Part shown: in pieces, positions 25,142 through 34,599 of the stretch
How positions within the stretch are numbered: position 1 is the stretch's first letter
Layout: each line of letters opens with the position of its first letter
DNA from: an uncultured Opitutales bacterium
GTDB taxonomy: Bacteria; Verrucomicrobiota; Verrucomicrobiia; Opitutales; Intestinicryptomonadaceae
Direction: 5' to 3'
NCBI GenBank assembly: GCA_900547395.1
Contig: URGP01000002.1
Span: 62,001-126,000, forward strand
DNA length: 64,000 nucleotides
The notes under the pieces: model-generated
Seen by the model: only the letters and a program-made list of their open reading frames with translations
Databases searched by the model: none
What the model was told of the DNA's origin: nothing
Translations under genes and position numbers: made by a program

Positions 25142-26491
25142 CTATTTGCCGATGCAGAAAGTCGAGAATATTTTGCTTAAAACCTCCTCTCTGTCGCCCC
25201 TTCCCACAATTTCTCCAAGGCTGTCCAAAGCGGCACGTATATCGCTTGCGACGAGTTCCGATGGGGCGGAAGAGTCGATTTTTTCAACGGCAGACTTTGC
25301 GTTTTCAAGAGAATCCGCAACAAGACCCGAATGGCGTGCGCTAACCAAAATATCGTCAAATGAAGATGTTATGGAATTTTTTGTTATGAATTCCAAAATC
25401 TTTTCCTTTAAATTTTCTATTCCCCTGTCTTCAAGGCAGGAAACTTCCACAGACACAAAATCTTTAAAAATACCCGCATTCTGCGCGCGCGGCTTGTCGA
25501 TTTTGTTTAAGACCAAAATCGTATTGCTTGGGCTTATGAAACTTTTGGCTATTTCAAAAACGCCGCCAAAATTTTCGGAAACATCCAAAACAAGAAGCTT
25601 TAAATCTGAGTCTTTGGCAACTTCAAGCGCCCTGCGTATTCCCTCTGTCTCAATCTCGTCGCCCGAAGTTCTAAGCCCCGCAGTGTCAGCCAAATTCACG
25701 CAATACCCGCCAATCGAAAAGCGTTCCACAATAAAGTCGCGCGTAGTTCCTGCGGAGGGGCTTACTATCGCGCGGTTCCTGCCCAAAATGCAGTTCATGA
25801 GAGACGACTTGCCCGCGTTTGGCTCGCCGATGATGGAGACATTCAGCCCGTCGCGCAAAACCGCCCCGTAGCGGCTTGTTGACACAAGGCGCAAAGCGTC
25901 GCAAACGAATTTTTCAAGAAGCTCCTTCGGCTTTGAGAAAGACTCTTTGGGCAAGTCTTCGTCAGAAAAATCTATGTATGCCTCCATATACGCAAGAGCC
26001 TCTATAAGAGTGTCGCACATCGAATTTACGCGCTTTGAAAGCTCGCCGCCAAGCTGTTTTCTGGCCGCCTCCAAAGATTTTTCGCTCCTTGCGGCAATCA
26101 TCAGCGCGACAGCCTCCGCCTGCGACAAGTCGAGTTTGCGGTTTTCAAAAGCCCTGCGCGTGAACTCCCCGTGCGTTGCCGCCCTAACCCCCCTCGCGAA
26201 CAAGTCTTCAAGCACCGTTTGCACGATGTACGGGTTGCCGTGCGTGCATATTTCAAGCATGTCTTCGCCCGTATATGAATTTGGAGCCTTAAAAAACGTG
26301 AAAACAACATCGTCCAAAATTTTCCCGTCTTTTGAAACATAGGACGAATGCGACGCAAAGCGCGGAGAAATTTCGGATTTGCCGAAACAGGATTTTGCCG
26401 TTTCAAGGCACATTCCGCCGCTTAACCTGATTGCCGCTATCGCAGATTCGCCGTTGGGAGTGGAAAGAGCCGCTATGGTGTCTGATGTCAT
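25142..26491 (-). CDS. mnmE: tRNA uridine-5-carboxymethylaminomethyl modification GTPase MnmE
   Basis: 449 residues with the standard layout. The N-terminal tetrahydrofolate-binding domain starts MTSDTIAALSTPNGESAIAAIRLSG. The helical domain is split around the G domain, which has G1 GEPNAGKSSLMN, the switch TTRDF, G3 DTAG and G4 NKID. The C-terminal CIGK carries the catalytic cysteine. With MnmG it installs the cmnm5 group at the wobble uridine of several tRNAs. mnmG is not in this window. The start overlaps the stop of a small membrane protein gene (ATGA). Confidence 0.97.
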   Translation of the reverse strand: MTSDTIAALSTPNGESAIAAIRLSGGMCLETAKSCFGKSEISPRFASHSSYVSKDGKILDDVVFTFFKAPNSYTGEDMLEICTHGNPYIVQTVLEDLFARGVRAATHGEFTRRAFENRKLDLSQAEAVALMIAARSEKSLEAARKQLGGELSKRVNSMCDTLIEALAYMEAYIDFSDEDLPKESFSKPKELLEKFVCDALRLVSTSRYGAVLRDGLNVSIIGEPNAGKSSLMNCILGRNRAIVSPSAGTTRDFIVERFSIGGYCVNLADTAGLRTSGDEIETEGIRRALEVAKDSDLKLLVLDVSENFGGVFEIAKSFISPSNTILVLNKIDKPRAQNAGIFKDFVSVEVSCLEDRGIENLKEKILEFITKNSITSSFDDILVSARHSGLVADSLENAKSAVEKIDSSAPSELVASDIRAALDSLGEIVGRGDREEVLSKIFSTFCIGK

Positions 26492-26772
26492 TTTTTCTGC
26501 CTTTTTGAAGATTTTTTGTCAATCACTGCAAGAATTGCCGCAGAAACGCAAAACGCAATTCCCGCCGCAGTGGTAGAGTCTATGTAAACTTTCGCGCGCG
26601 TAAGCCCCGATTCGTTTCTTATGTCGATTGGACGGTTTTTCTGCCAATTTGTCATATTGCTTGAAAAGAACTCGTACGCTCCGAGCCATGCTATGGTCGA
26701 AATGAAAAAGCTCGCCGCAAGCAGAATGAACTTTCGCCTTGAAAAGTTGTTTGAAACAAAACTTCTGCCCAT
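26488..26772 (-). CDS. Small two-helix membrane protein of unknown function
   Basis: 94 residues. It begins with a basic stretch, then a hydrophobic helix (about 15-33) and a second helix (about 68-85), with a polar loop between them and a very basic tail (KKSSKRQKK). I know no family for it. It begins one base after the DUF192 gene stops and overlaps the mnmE start by four bases, so translation is tightly linked, which makes it more credible as a real gene. Confidence 0.65.
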   Translation of the reverse strand: MGRSFVSNNFSRRKFILLAASFFISTIAWLGAYEFFSSNMTNWQKNRPIDIRNESGLTRAKVYIDSTTAAGIAFCVSAAILAVIDKKSSKRQKK

Positions 26773-26773
26773 G

Positions 26774-27253
26774 TCAATTTACGCCCCTGCGCCGCTTTAC
26801 GGCTTCGTAAAACTTTTTCATGTCCAAAAAATCGCCCGATTTCACCGAATTTTTAAGGAACCATCCACTGTTCATTTCGATGCAGTAGCATACTTCGGAA
26901 GACGTGCTTCTCACTGCGGTTTCGTCGTGCGGAAACATCTGCTTGACTTCCAAAACCTTGCCATGGGCGTCCAAAAAGGCTATGTCGAGGGCAATCGGAG
27001 TGTTTTTCATCCAAAACGACGCCATGTGCGGAAAGTCGCTCACAAAAATCATTCCCTCGTTTTCCCCCATTTGCTTTACGCCCATAAGCCCCTTTGCCTT
27101 TTCCTGATTTGTCAGGGCTATTTTTGCGGAAAATTCCGCATTGCCGATTTTCTGGGGGAAGAGAGCGTCAATGCCCGCTTTTTCGGTTTCGGCTTTTGAA
27201 CAGCCGAAAATCAAAGGCAAAGCCGCCGCCAGTAAAATTGTAAAAATTTTCAT
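26774..27253 (-). CDS. DUF192 family lipoprotein
   Basis: 159 residues. The signal ends in a lipobox-like FGC at residue 18, so the mature protein is probably membrane anchored. The DUF192 domain follows, with ALTNQEKAKGLMGVKQM, GMIFVSDFPHMASFWMKNTPIALDIAFLD in fragments, and the C-terminal NSGWFLKNSVKSGD. DUF192 proteins are small, widespread and of unknown function. It is the first gene of a minus-strand run leading to mnmE and diverges from the peptidase gene across 44 bases. Confidence 0.88.
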   Translation of the reverse strand: MKIFTILLAAALPLIFGCSKAETEKAGIDALFPQKIGNAEFSAKIALTNQEKAKGLMGVKQMGENEGMIFVSDFPHMASFWMKNTPIALDIAFLDAHGKVLEVKQMFPHDETAVRSTSSEVCYCIEMNSGWFLKNSVKSGDFLDMKKFYEAVKRRRGVN

Positions 27254-27297
27254 GGCAAAACAGCATTATATATGTTTGGATTGTAGGCAACAATTTT

Positions 27298-28383
27298 ATG
27301 ATTATGGAAAAGCTTATTTACGCAAATACGGAAAAATCGCCCGATATGCTGTATTTTGCAAAAATGAATATTCCCGACGCCGTTTTCGCCTTCACCCACA
27401 AGGGGAAGAAATACGCAATTTGCTCGCCTCTTGAAATCGGACGCGCACAAAAAGAATCGGATTTTGACGGAATTTACCCGTCAAACGGCAACGATTTTGA
27501 CACTCTATTAGAAATATTTTCAAATCTTAAAATATCGGAAGCGGAAGTCCCGAACTCTTTTCCGACAGGTATATTCCTAAAATTAAAAAAAGCGGGGCTT
27601 AAAATAAAAGTTTCTGGCGGAGACTTCTTTCCCGAACGCAGAATAAAAAGCGAAGCCGAAATTTCTGAAATCAAAAAGGCGAACGATGCCGCAAGCGCAA
27701 GCTTTGAAAGAGTCTGGCAGATTTTCAGGGAAAGCTCGATTGAAAACGGTTTTCTAAAATGGAACGGAAAGTTTTTAACAAGCGAAATTCTTAAATTTGA
27801 AATAGAATTGCAATGCCTCAAAATGGGGGCGGAATCCAAAAACACAATAGCCGCCTGCGCCGACCAGGCATGCGACCCCCACTGCGAAGGATACGGCAAA
27901 ATAAGGGCGAACGAACTCTGCGTATTCGACATTTTCCCGCGCCTGAAATCTTCGGGCTACTTCGGGGACATGACGCGCACTTTCTTAAAGGGAGAGCCAA
28001 ACAGTGCGCAAATAAAGCTTGTTGAAAGCGTAAAAAAAGCGCAGGAAAACGCAATTTCGGAAATCAAGGCGGGCAAGAGAGCCGACTTAATCCATAAAAA
28101 CGTCTCATCTTTCTTTGAAAAGAACGGCTACAAAACAGATTTTGACGGCAACGGCTGGCGCGGATTTTTCCACTCGACGGGGCACGGAATCGGATTGGAA
28201 GTCCACGAAGAGCCGCGTTTAGGTCTTGCAAAAAACACGCTGAAAAGCGGCGAAGTTGTCACCGTAGAGCCTGGGCTGTATTACAAAGGCGTTGGCGGAT
28301 GCAGAATTGAAGACAACGTGCTTGTGCTTCAAAACGGATGCCAAAAGCTTTCCAATTTCCATTACGACTGGGTTGTAAAATAA
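27298..28383 (+). CDS. M24 family metallopeptidase, Xaa-Pro aminopeptidase-like
   Basis: 361 residues. A shorter start is possible at the third codon (both ATG). Residues 1-115 form a creatinase-like N-terminal domain. The pita-bread domain follows with metal ligands in VFDIFPRLKSSGYFGDMTRTF (two Asp), FHSTGHGIGLEVHEEPR (His), VTVEPGLYY (Glu) and RIEDNVLV (Glu). The usual D-x-G around the first ligand is replaced by DIF. The family removes N-terminal residues next to proline. It is the first gene of an operon with murJ, hemE and hemN, joined to murJ by a TAATG overlap. Confidence 0.85.
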   Translation: MIMEKLIYANTEKSPDMLYFAKMNIPDAVFAFTHKGKKYAICSPLEIGRAQKESDFDGIYPSNGNDFDTLLEIFSNLKISEAEVPNSFPTGIFLKLKKAGLKIKVSGGDFFPERRIKSEAEISEIKKANDAASASFERVWQIFRESSIENGFLKWNGKFLTSEILKFEIELQCLKMGAESKNTIAACADQACDPHCEGYGKIRANELCVFDIFPRLKSSGYFGDMTRTFLKGEPNSAQIKLVESVKKAQENAISEIKAGKRADLIHKNVSSFFEKNGYKTDFDGNGWRGFFHSTGHGIGLEVHEEPRLGLAKNTLKSGEVVTVEPGLYYKGVGGCRIEDNVLVLQNGCQKLSNFHYDWVVK

Positions 28384-29939
28384 TGGCAAAATCCTCCCGC
28401 AGTTTGAAAAACATTTTAAAAGTCGCGTTCGGCACGTTCGGCTCCCGCGTATTGGGGCTTTTGAGAGACACCCTGACACTCGCTTTTTTGGGGGTGAACG
28501 CGGTCAGTTCCGCATTCTTCTTCGGCTTTACAATTCCAAACCTTTTCAGGCGTCTGATGGGAGAAGGCGCGCTGTCTTCGGCTTTCATTCCGATTTTTTC
28601 GCAAACCCTCAAAAACGGCGGGGAAGAAAAGGCTTTCGATTTCCTAAACAAAATAATAACCCGCGCGTTTTTGGTTTTGTGCGCGATTGTAGTCTTGGGA
28701 ATTTCCATATCGGAAATTTTTTACTTTTTCGCCGAGAAATCCGCGCACTTTTCGGGCGAAAGGTTTTTGGCAGGCTCGGCATTCGCCTCTATAATGCTGC
28801 CATACATGATTTTGATATGCCTTGCGGCGTTAATTTGCGCCGCCTTGAACGTCTTGGGGCATTTCGCGCTCCCCGCTCTTACGGCGGTATGGCTTAACAT
28901 TGCGATAATATCATCAATACTAATAGGAGCCGCGCTTTTCAAGGGGAACTCAAACGCCATTGCAAAATGTATGTGCGCAGGAGTTCTTGCAGGCGGGCTC
29001 GCCCAGCTTTTTATTCCGCTTTTCCAGCTTAAAAGAAGCGGCTGGAAATTTTCACCAAGCCTGAAATCGACAAGCGAAGTAAGGGAGTTCAACGCGCTGT
29101 TTCTGCCCGCGCTCGCAGGGGCGTCGGTAATACAGGCAAACATACTTGTTTCAAACATGCTCGCGCTGAAAGTAAGCGACATTGCAGTCAGCGCGATTTA
29201 CGTTTCAAGCAGACTGATAGAGCTTCCGCTCGGGATTTTCACATTTGCGATAATAACGGTGTACTTCCCCAAACTCTCCCTCGCCTCGGCAAATAGCGAA
29301 GGCGGCGAATATTCGCGCCACTTTTCAAACGCAGTAATATCTCTTATGCTGATTTGCGTTCCAAGCTGCGTCGGGCTGATTGCCCTCGCCCCCGAAATAT
29401 TGAAACTGCTCTTTGAATGGGGAAAATTCGGAAACGCCGACGTCGAACTTTGCACTCCGATTTTGATATTGGGTTCAATAGGCATTCCGTTTTATTCCCT
29501 CGCAACCCTCTCTTCAAGGGGTTTCCACTCGGTAAAGGATATGAAAACGCCGATGAAAGTTTCAGCGATGGCTTTCATAGTCAACCTGACTTCGGCATTG
29601 CTTTTAATGGGCAGATTCGGCGCGATGGGATTGGTCGGCGCAAACGTGATTTCAGGGATATTCCAAGCCGCGCTTTTAAGTGCGCTCTTTTCAAAGAGGC
29701 GCAAAATGCAAAACGTGTTTTTTGAGATTTTGAAAATTCTTACGGCGTCAATTCTTATGGGGTTTTCTCTTTGGATTTTAAAGCCGTGCCTTTCAAGCCT
29801 TTTAAGCGGCAAGCTTTCCGCCGCCGCGAACGCGGCAATACTTGTTCCGTTTGGAATCGCAATTTACGCAATGCTGCTTTTTGTTTTCAAATTCAGGGAA
29901 TTTGGAGAAGTAAAAAAACTTATGAGAAGGAAAGATTAA
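28383..29939 (+). CDS. murJ: Lipid II flippase MurJ
   Basis: 518 residues from ATG 28383. The family start FGTFGSRVLGLLRDTLTLAFLG is followed by FFFGFTIPNLFRRLMGEGALSSAFIPIFSQ, the MurJ signature with conserved Arg and Glu. About 14 membrane helices are visible. MurJ moves the peptidoglycan precursor lipid II across the inner membrane. The start shares one base with the preceding stop (TAATG), and hemE begins one base after its end, so it sits in a four-gene operon. A longer upstream frame would overlap the peptidase gene and is not conserved. Confidence 0.95.
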   Translation: MAKSSRSLKNILKVAFGTFGSRVLGLLRDTLTLAFLGVNAVSSAFFFGFTIPNLFRRLMGEGALSSAFIPIFSQTLKNGGEEKAFDFLNKIITRAFLVLCAIVVLGISISEIFYFFAEKSAHFSGERFLAGSAFASIMLPYMILICLAALICAALNVLGHFALPALTAVWLNIAIISSILIGAALFKGNSNAIAKCMCAGVLAGGLAQLFIPLFQLKRSGWKFSPSLKSTSEVREFNALFLPALAGASVIQANILVSNMLALKVSDIAVSAIYVSSRLIELPLGIFTFAIITVYFPKLSLASANSEGGEYSRHFSNAVISLMLICVPSCVGLIALAPEILKLLFEWGKFGNADVELCTPILILGSIGIPFYSLATLSSRGFHSVKDMKTPMKVSAMAFIVNLTSALLLMGRFGAMGLVGANVISGIFQAALLSALFSKRRKMQNVFFEILKILTASILMGFSLWILKPCLSSLLSGKLSAAANAAILVPFGIAIYAMLLFVFKFREFGEVKKLMRRKD

Positions 29940-29940
29940 A

Positions 29941-30969
29941 ATGACTTCACGAGAACTTTTTTTAAACGCTGTGGAAGGAAAACCCGTTTTACGCACTCCG
30001 TTTTGGATTATGCGCCAGGCGGGGCGATACCTGCCCGAATACCGCGCGCTAAAAGAAAAACACGGTTTTTTGGAAATAGTGAAAACTCCTGAACTTTCAC
30101 TTGAAGCGACATTGCAGCCAATACGCAGGTTTGACTTTGACTGCGCAATCGTGTTTTCCGACATATTAGTCGTGGCAGAGGCTCTCGGCTTTAAATATAA
30201 TTTTAGAGACAAGGGAGGAATAGAGCTTGAAAGCACAATAAAAAGCGTGGAAGACATAAGAAAGCTTCCGCCTGCATCTATAATCCGCGAGAAGTTAAGC
30301 TATGTTAAAGACGCCCTTTCTCTAATCAGAAAGGAGCTTCCAAATAAAGCTCTTTTAGGGTTTTCTGCCTCGCCTTTTACACTCGCCTCTTACATGATTG
30401 AGGGCGGCTCTTCAAGGGATTTCCAAAAGTTCCACGATTTTTTCACAAACGAGCAATACGCCTTTGAAATGCTCCTTGCAAAACTTGCCATAGCGATTTC
30501 AGAATACGCGAAGATGCAGGTTGAATGCGGCATTGACGGATTTCAAATGTTTGATTCGCAGGCGTCATGCGCCCCGTTTAACATGTACGAAGACCTGTCA
30601 GCGATAAGCGCGAATTTCGCGATGTCGAAAATACAAAACAAAGTAAAAACCATATTTTTTGCAAACGGAATGCAGGGACGGTTTGACGAAGTAAAAAAAG
30701 TAAACGCCGATGTTTACAGCCTGTCTTCGCAGGAAAATCTGCCGCAAATTGCCACAGAAAACGAAAATCAATTCTGTCTGCAAGGCAATATTCCAAACGT
30801 CATTTTATCGGAAGCCTCTCCCAAAGAGGTCGAAGAAAAAACCCTTTCGCTTTTGAATGAGATGAAGCCGTTTAGGCATATTTTGAATTTGGGGCACGGG
30901 ATACTGCCCGACGCCAAATTAGAAAATGTCGAAGCCTTCGCAAACGCCGCAAAAAATTTCAAAAAATGA
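29941..30969 (+). CDS. hemE: Uroporphyrinogen decarboxylase
   Basis: 342 residues, the family length. The N-terminal signature PFWIMRQAGRYLPEYR contains the two Arg residues that hold the substrate, and FDCAIVFSDILVVAEALG carries the catalytic Asp. Near the C-terminus, GNIPNVIL and ILNLGHGILPDAK are conserved. The enzyme decarboxylates the four acetates of uroporphyrinogen III to give coproporphyrinogen III, the substrate of the HemN encoded next. Its stop overlaps the hemN start by four bases (ATGA). Confidence 0.97.
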   Translation: MTSRELFLNAVEGKPVLRTPFWIMRQAGRYLPEYRALKEKHGFLEIVKTPELSLEATLQPIRRFDFDCAIVFSDILVVAEALGFKYNFRDKGGIELESTIKSVEDIRKLPPASIIREKLSYVKDALSLIRKELPNKALLGFSASPFTLASYMIEGGSSRDFQKFHDFFTNEQYAFEMLLAKLAIAISEYAKMQVECGIDGFQMFDSQASCAPFNMYEDLSAISANFAMSKIQNKVKTIFFANGMQGRFDEVKKVNADVYSLSSQENLPQIATENENQFCLQGNIPNVILSEASPKEVEEKTLSLLNEMKPFRHILNLGHGILPDAKLENVEAFANAAKNFKK

Positions 30970-32315
30970 AAAACCTTACAGAGCTCATTTTAAAATACGA
31001 AACTTCGGGCCCGCGATACACTTCATACCCGACAGCCCCGCATTTTTCTTCCGAATGCGACAAGCAAAAATTGGCGAAGGCAGCTGTTGACTTAAATTCG
31101 CCGCGCTCCCTTTACATACACATACCGTTTTGCAGGACGCAGTGCCTCTTTTGCGGATGCTCTTCAAGCGTCTGCACTGACGCAAAAAAAGCGGACGAAT
31201 ATCTTTCGCTTATCGAAGAAGAGCTAAGGCTCTGGCAAAATTCGGGGCTTAAAAGATGCCCGCTCGAACAAATACATTTCGGCGGCGGCACTCCTAACTT
31301 TCTTTTGCCCGAACAAATTTCAAGATTAAGCGAAATAATAAAAAGCGGATTTGACATTTCCCCGAATTGCGAATACTCGGCAGAACTCGACCCCCGCACG
31401 CTTACAAAAGAAAAAGTTGAAGCTTTTGCAAAAATCGGCGTAAACCGCGCCTCAATCGGCGTGCAGGACACAAACGAAAGCGTCCAAAAGGCGATTGCCA
31501 GAATACAGCCGCAAAAAATGAATTTGCAAGCTTTTGAATGGCTGCGCGAATTCGGGATAAAAAAAATCAACATAGACCTAATGTACGGGCTTCCTCTTCA
31601 AACTCCCGAAAATTTCAAAAACACGATAAAAGACGCCCTTCAATTAAAGCCCGACAGAATTGCGCTATTTAACTACGCCCATGTGCCGTGGATGAAAGCA
31701 GCCCAAAAGACTCTCGAAAAATATCCCATGCCGATGGGCGCGGAAAAAGTCGGGCTTTTTGGCGATGCAATGGAAGCATTCAAAGACGCGGGCTTTGAAT
31801 ACATAGGCTTGGACCACTTCGCGCTCCCGCAAGACGAGCTTATTTTGGCGCGGAAGTCGGGCACGCTCCAGCGCAATTTCCAAGGATACAGCACGCGCGC
31901 GGGGCTTGAATCTTTCGGGCTTGGGCTTACTTCTATATCTCAGACAAAAAATACTTACAGGCAAAATTTCAAAATCTACGCAGAATACGAACATTCAGTA
32001 AAAAGTTCAATACTGCCAATAGAGCGCGGCATAATTTTGTCGGAAGAAGACGAATTGCGGCGCGAAATCATAATGGACATAATGTGCCTTTTAAAGCTCG
32101 ACTTCAAAAAGTTTGAAGAAAAACACGGCTTTAATTTCAGGGAAAAATTCCAAGGCGCATTCCCCGCTCTTTTGGAAATGCAAAAAGACGGAATTTTGGA
32201 AATTGGCGAAAGCGCAGTGGAAGTTTCCCAAACAGGCAGGCTCTTCCTTAGAAACATCGCAATGCTCTTTGACGGAAGATTGTCCGACAAATTCAGATAC
32301 TCAAAAACGCTCTGA
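30966..32315 (+). CDS. hemN: Oxygen-independent coproporphyrinogen III oxidase
   Basis: 449 residues. The radical SAM motif is Cys56, Cys60 and Cys63 in FCRTQCLFCGC, and FGGGTPNFL follows. The N-terminal RYTSYPTA is the mark of true HemN, which sets it apart from HemW or HutW relatives. The C-terminal HemN domain is complete. The enzyme converts coproporphyrinogen III to protoporphyrinogen IX without oxygen, as expected of an anaerobic or facultative cell. It ends the peptidase-murJ-hemE-hemN operon. The convergent polymerase gene stops only 3 bases away, with no visible terminator between. Confidence 0.96.
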   Translation: MKNLTELILKYETSGPRYTSYPTAPHFSSECDKQKLAKAAVDLNSPRSLYIHIPFCRTQCLFCGCSSSVCTDAKKADEYLSLIEEELRLWQNSGLKRCPLEQIHFGGGTPNFLLPEQISRLSEIIKSGFDISPNCEYSAELDPRTLTKEKVEAFAKIGVNRASIGVQDTNESVQKAIARIQPQKMNLQAFEWLREFGIKKINIDLMYGLPLQTPENFKNTIKDALQLKPDRIALFNYAHVPWMKAAQKTLEKYPMPMGAEKVGLFGDAMEAFKDAGFEYIGLDHFALPQDELILARKSGTLQRNFQGYSTRAGLESFGLGLTSISQTKNTYRQNFKIYAEYEHSVKSSILPIERGIILSEEDELRREIIMDIMCLLKLDFKKFEEKHGFNFREKFQGAFPALLEMQKDGILEIGESAVEVSQTGRLFLRNIAMLFDGRLSDKFRYSKTL

Positions 32316-32318
32316 GCA

Positions 32319-34520
32319 TTAAAAATCGAATTCAGGCTGGACGGAAGAAGAAATGGTTTTCGGCAGAAAGTCCGCAAATTTTTCGCACCAGTCGTCGAGC
32401 TTTTTAAGATAGTATTTCGCGTCGTAAGGCAGGGTGTTTTTGTCGTACATCTCAATCGGATACGCCCTCTTCCAGTCCGCGCCTTTTTTCAGTTCGGCAT
32501 CGCTTATGAAGTACGAAATTTTGTCCCCCACGCGCGCGGGATTTTCAAGCTTGCAAGCCGCTTCAAGAGACGCCCTCCTGCCCTTGCCAGCAACTTCGAT
32601 GGTTTTTTTATAGGCTTCGGGCGAGATGCTTATGTACTCGCTCTTTGCAAGCTCGGATATGTCCATATTTCCGCTTTCGATATTTTCACGAACCTCCGCA
32701 AGAAGTTCGCCCAAATTTTTATTAGACGCGCCAAGCTCTATGTCTATGAAATCGGAAGTAAGCTTTCTTAAAAAGCCCTCCATCGACCTGCTTCTAAGGG
32801 CGGAGCCTTTCAAAACAACCCCGCTGTCCGTAAGAAGCGCGTAATTTTTCGCCTTGTAGCAAAACATCGACTTGTACGCTCCGTCGAACTCCAAATCCAC
32901 CCCCTTTGGCAGATGTTCTATAACTTTCGGAAGAAGATTTTGCGGGCATGAAAAATATCCGCCGCATGAAACGTAAATTCCGTCCGTGTCGGCCTCTAAA
33001 ATCTCGCAGCCCTCGCGCTTGAAATTCTCAATAAGCCCCGCCAAAAGCTCCCTGCCCTTTGTGGTTATTTCATCTGCCAGAGCTGCGTCGCCGAAACGCG
33101 CGGTCGCAAGCCCGAGATAGCCGTAAAACGAATTTATGAGTATTTTAAAACTCGCCTGCCGCGCGTTAAATTCATTGCGCTCGTCGGGATTTTCGGCAGT
33201 TTTTGCAAGCTGTTTATATTGCAGGCGGTAGGCTCTAAGCTCCTTTAAAACATCTAAAAATATTTCAAGATAGTCGTTCTTGGGGCATTTGCCCAAAACG
33301 AGCATTAAGCTTGGGTAAAGGGAAGCAACGTCGTAGTGCAAGACATTTTTAAACACACCCGACTTGAAGCTTTCGGAAAATCCGCCCGAAACAAAATTCG
33401 CCGCAGGCTCGATTTCGGGAAGAGCGGATTTGGCATGCAAATATTTTTCAAGGAATATGTATTCAACCTTCAAGCCCGTCCCGCGCAAAATGCACTCCTG
33501 CAAGGTAAGCGGAAAATTCTGAACCTGCGCGAAGTAGGACGGAAGAAGCCTGTTTGAAAGCTCGAAAGTTTCGCGTATGTCGTCTTTTAAATACTTTCTG
33601 AAAGTTTCCCTGTCAGACACAAAAAAGTCCTGAATCTTCGACCCCTCTATGTACGTCCTGCTTTCGGGCTTTGAAAAGCCGAAATGCACAGCGGCGGCTT
33701 TAAGCGAATAAGACGAAAGCTCGCGCGCTGAAATATCGTAAATCTGCAAAAGAAGCAATGTATCGACAACCGTGCGCCCCGCAATGTCGCAGCGCGGATA
33801 GTCGAAAATACGCTCTGCGATTTTTATCCTCGAAGATCGGAAGGCGCATTCCGCCCCGAACCTGCCCCACTGCATTTTTATCTTCAAACGCTTTGAACGC
33901 CGCCTTATGAAATCGAGGTCGAACCTGAAAATGTTGTGCCCTTCAATAGTGTCGGGGTCAATGTTTTGAATTTCAGACTGCACCGCTAAAAGCAAATTGC
34001 GCTCCGCGTCGTCGGTCATTTCCTCAATTTCAAGAATTTTTGATTTTTCCCCGAATTTTATGCCTACTGCAATGACCCTGTCGCCTGCTCTGTCGGGATT
34101 GGGAAAGCCGAATTCCGAAGACGTTTCAATGTCAAGCTGGATTCGCCTTAAATCCGAAAACCGCATTCCGCCAAACATCCTTGCCTTGTGTTGCATCAAA
34201 AACTGGTTTTCCAAATTTGCGATTTTTTCAACCGCAAGCGTTTTCGGGCGCGATTTCAAAAAATCCGCATAGTCTCCGATGTTCTTAAAGCGCAAAATTT
34301 TCGATAGCGGCAAAGTTTTGCCCTCTGGACATTTTAAACTTTCCACACTCTCAATTATGCCGCCCTCTTGAACATCGCCTCCCGCCCATAAAAACGGCTT
34401 GAATTCGCATTTTTCAGAATAATGCCGCCCGTCTTTGGAGCGCAAACGCAAATGTACTTCGGAGTTTGGCGCAACCCAAACGCCGCAAACGGAAGAATCG
34501 GAGATGTTTAAATTCTGCAT
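32319..34520 (-). CDS. Family B DNA polymerase with 3'-5' exonuclease
   Basis: 733 residues. The exonuclease motifs are intact: Exo I LDIET (Asp130), Exo II GHNIFRFDLDFI (Asn196 to Asp201) and Exo III YLKDD (Tyr310, Asp314). Polymerase motif A is DVASLYPS (Asp397), motif B KILINSFYGYLG (Lys459) and motif C DTDG (Asp511, Asp513), where most relatives have DTDS. The protein is about 50 residues shorter than E. coli Pol II. Bacterial family B enzymes usually serve in repair or in restarting stalled forks, and that role is inferred. It appears to stand alone, diverging from adk. Confidence 0.9.
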   Translation of the reverse strand: MQNLNISDSSVCGVWVAPNSEVHLRLRSKDGRHYSEKCEFKPFLWAGGDVQEGGIIESVESLKCPEGKTLPLSKILRFKNIGDYADFLKSRPKTLAVEKIANLENQFLMQHKARMFGGMRFSDLRRIQLDIETSSEFGFPNPDRAGDRVIAVGIKFGEKSKILEIEEMTDDAERNLLLAVQSEIQNIDPDTIEGHNIFRFDLDFIRRRSKRLKIKMQWGRFGAECAFRSSRIKIAERIFDYPRCDIAGRTVVDTLLLLQIYDISARELSSYSLKAAAVHFGFSKPESRTYIEGSKIQDFFVSDRETFRKYLKDDIRETFELSNRLLPSYFAQVQNFPLTLQECILRGTGLKVEYIFLEKYLHAKSALPEIEPAANFVSGGFSESFKSGVFKNVLHYDVASLYPSLMLVLGKCPKNDYLEIFLDVLKELRAYRLQYKQLAKTAENPDERNEFNARQASFKILINSFYGYLGLATARFGDAALADEITTKGRELLAGLIENFKREGCEILEADTDGIYVSCGGYFSCPQNLLPKVIEHLPKGVDLEFDGAYKSMFCYKAKNYALLTDSGVVLKGSALRSRSMEGFLRKLTSDFIDIELGASNKNLGELLAEVRENIESGNMDISELAKSEYISISPEAYKKTIEVAGKGRRASLEAACKLENPARVGDKISYFISDAELKKGADWKRAYPIEMYDKNTLPYDAKYYLKKLDDWCEKFADFLPKTISSSVQPEFDF

Positions 34521-34599
34521 AAATAGTCAAATTCCGGAAAAAATGCTTGCGGATATTTGAAGATTTTTCAAACTTATTCGCTTACTCAACTAAAAACTT

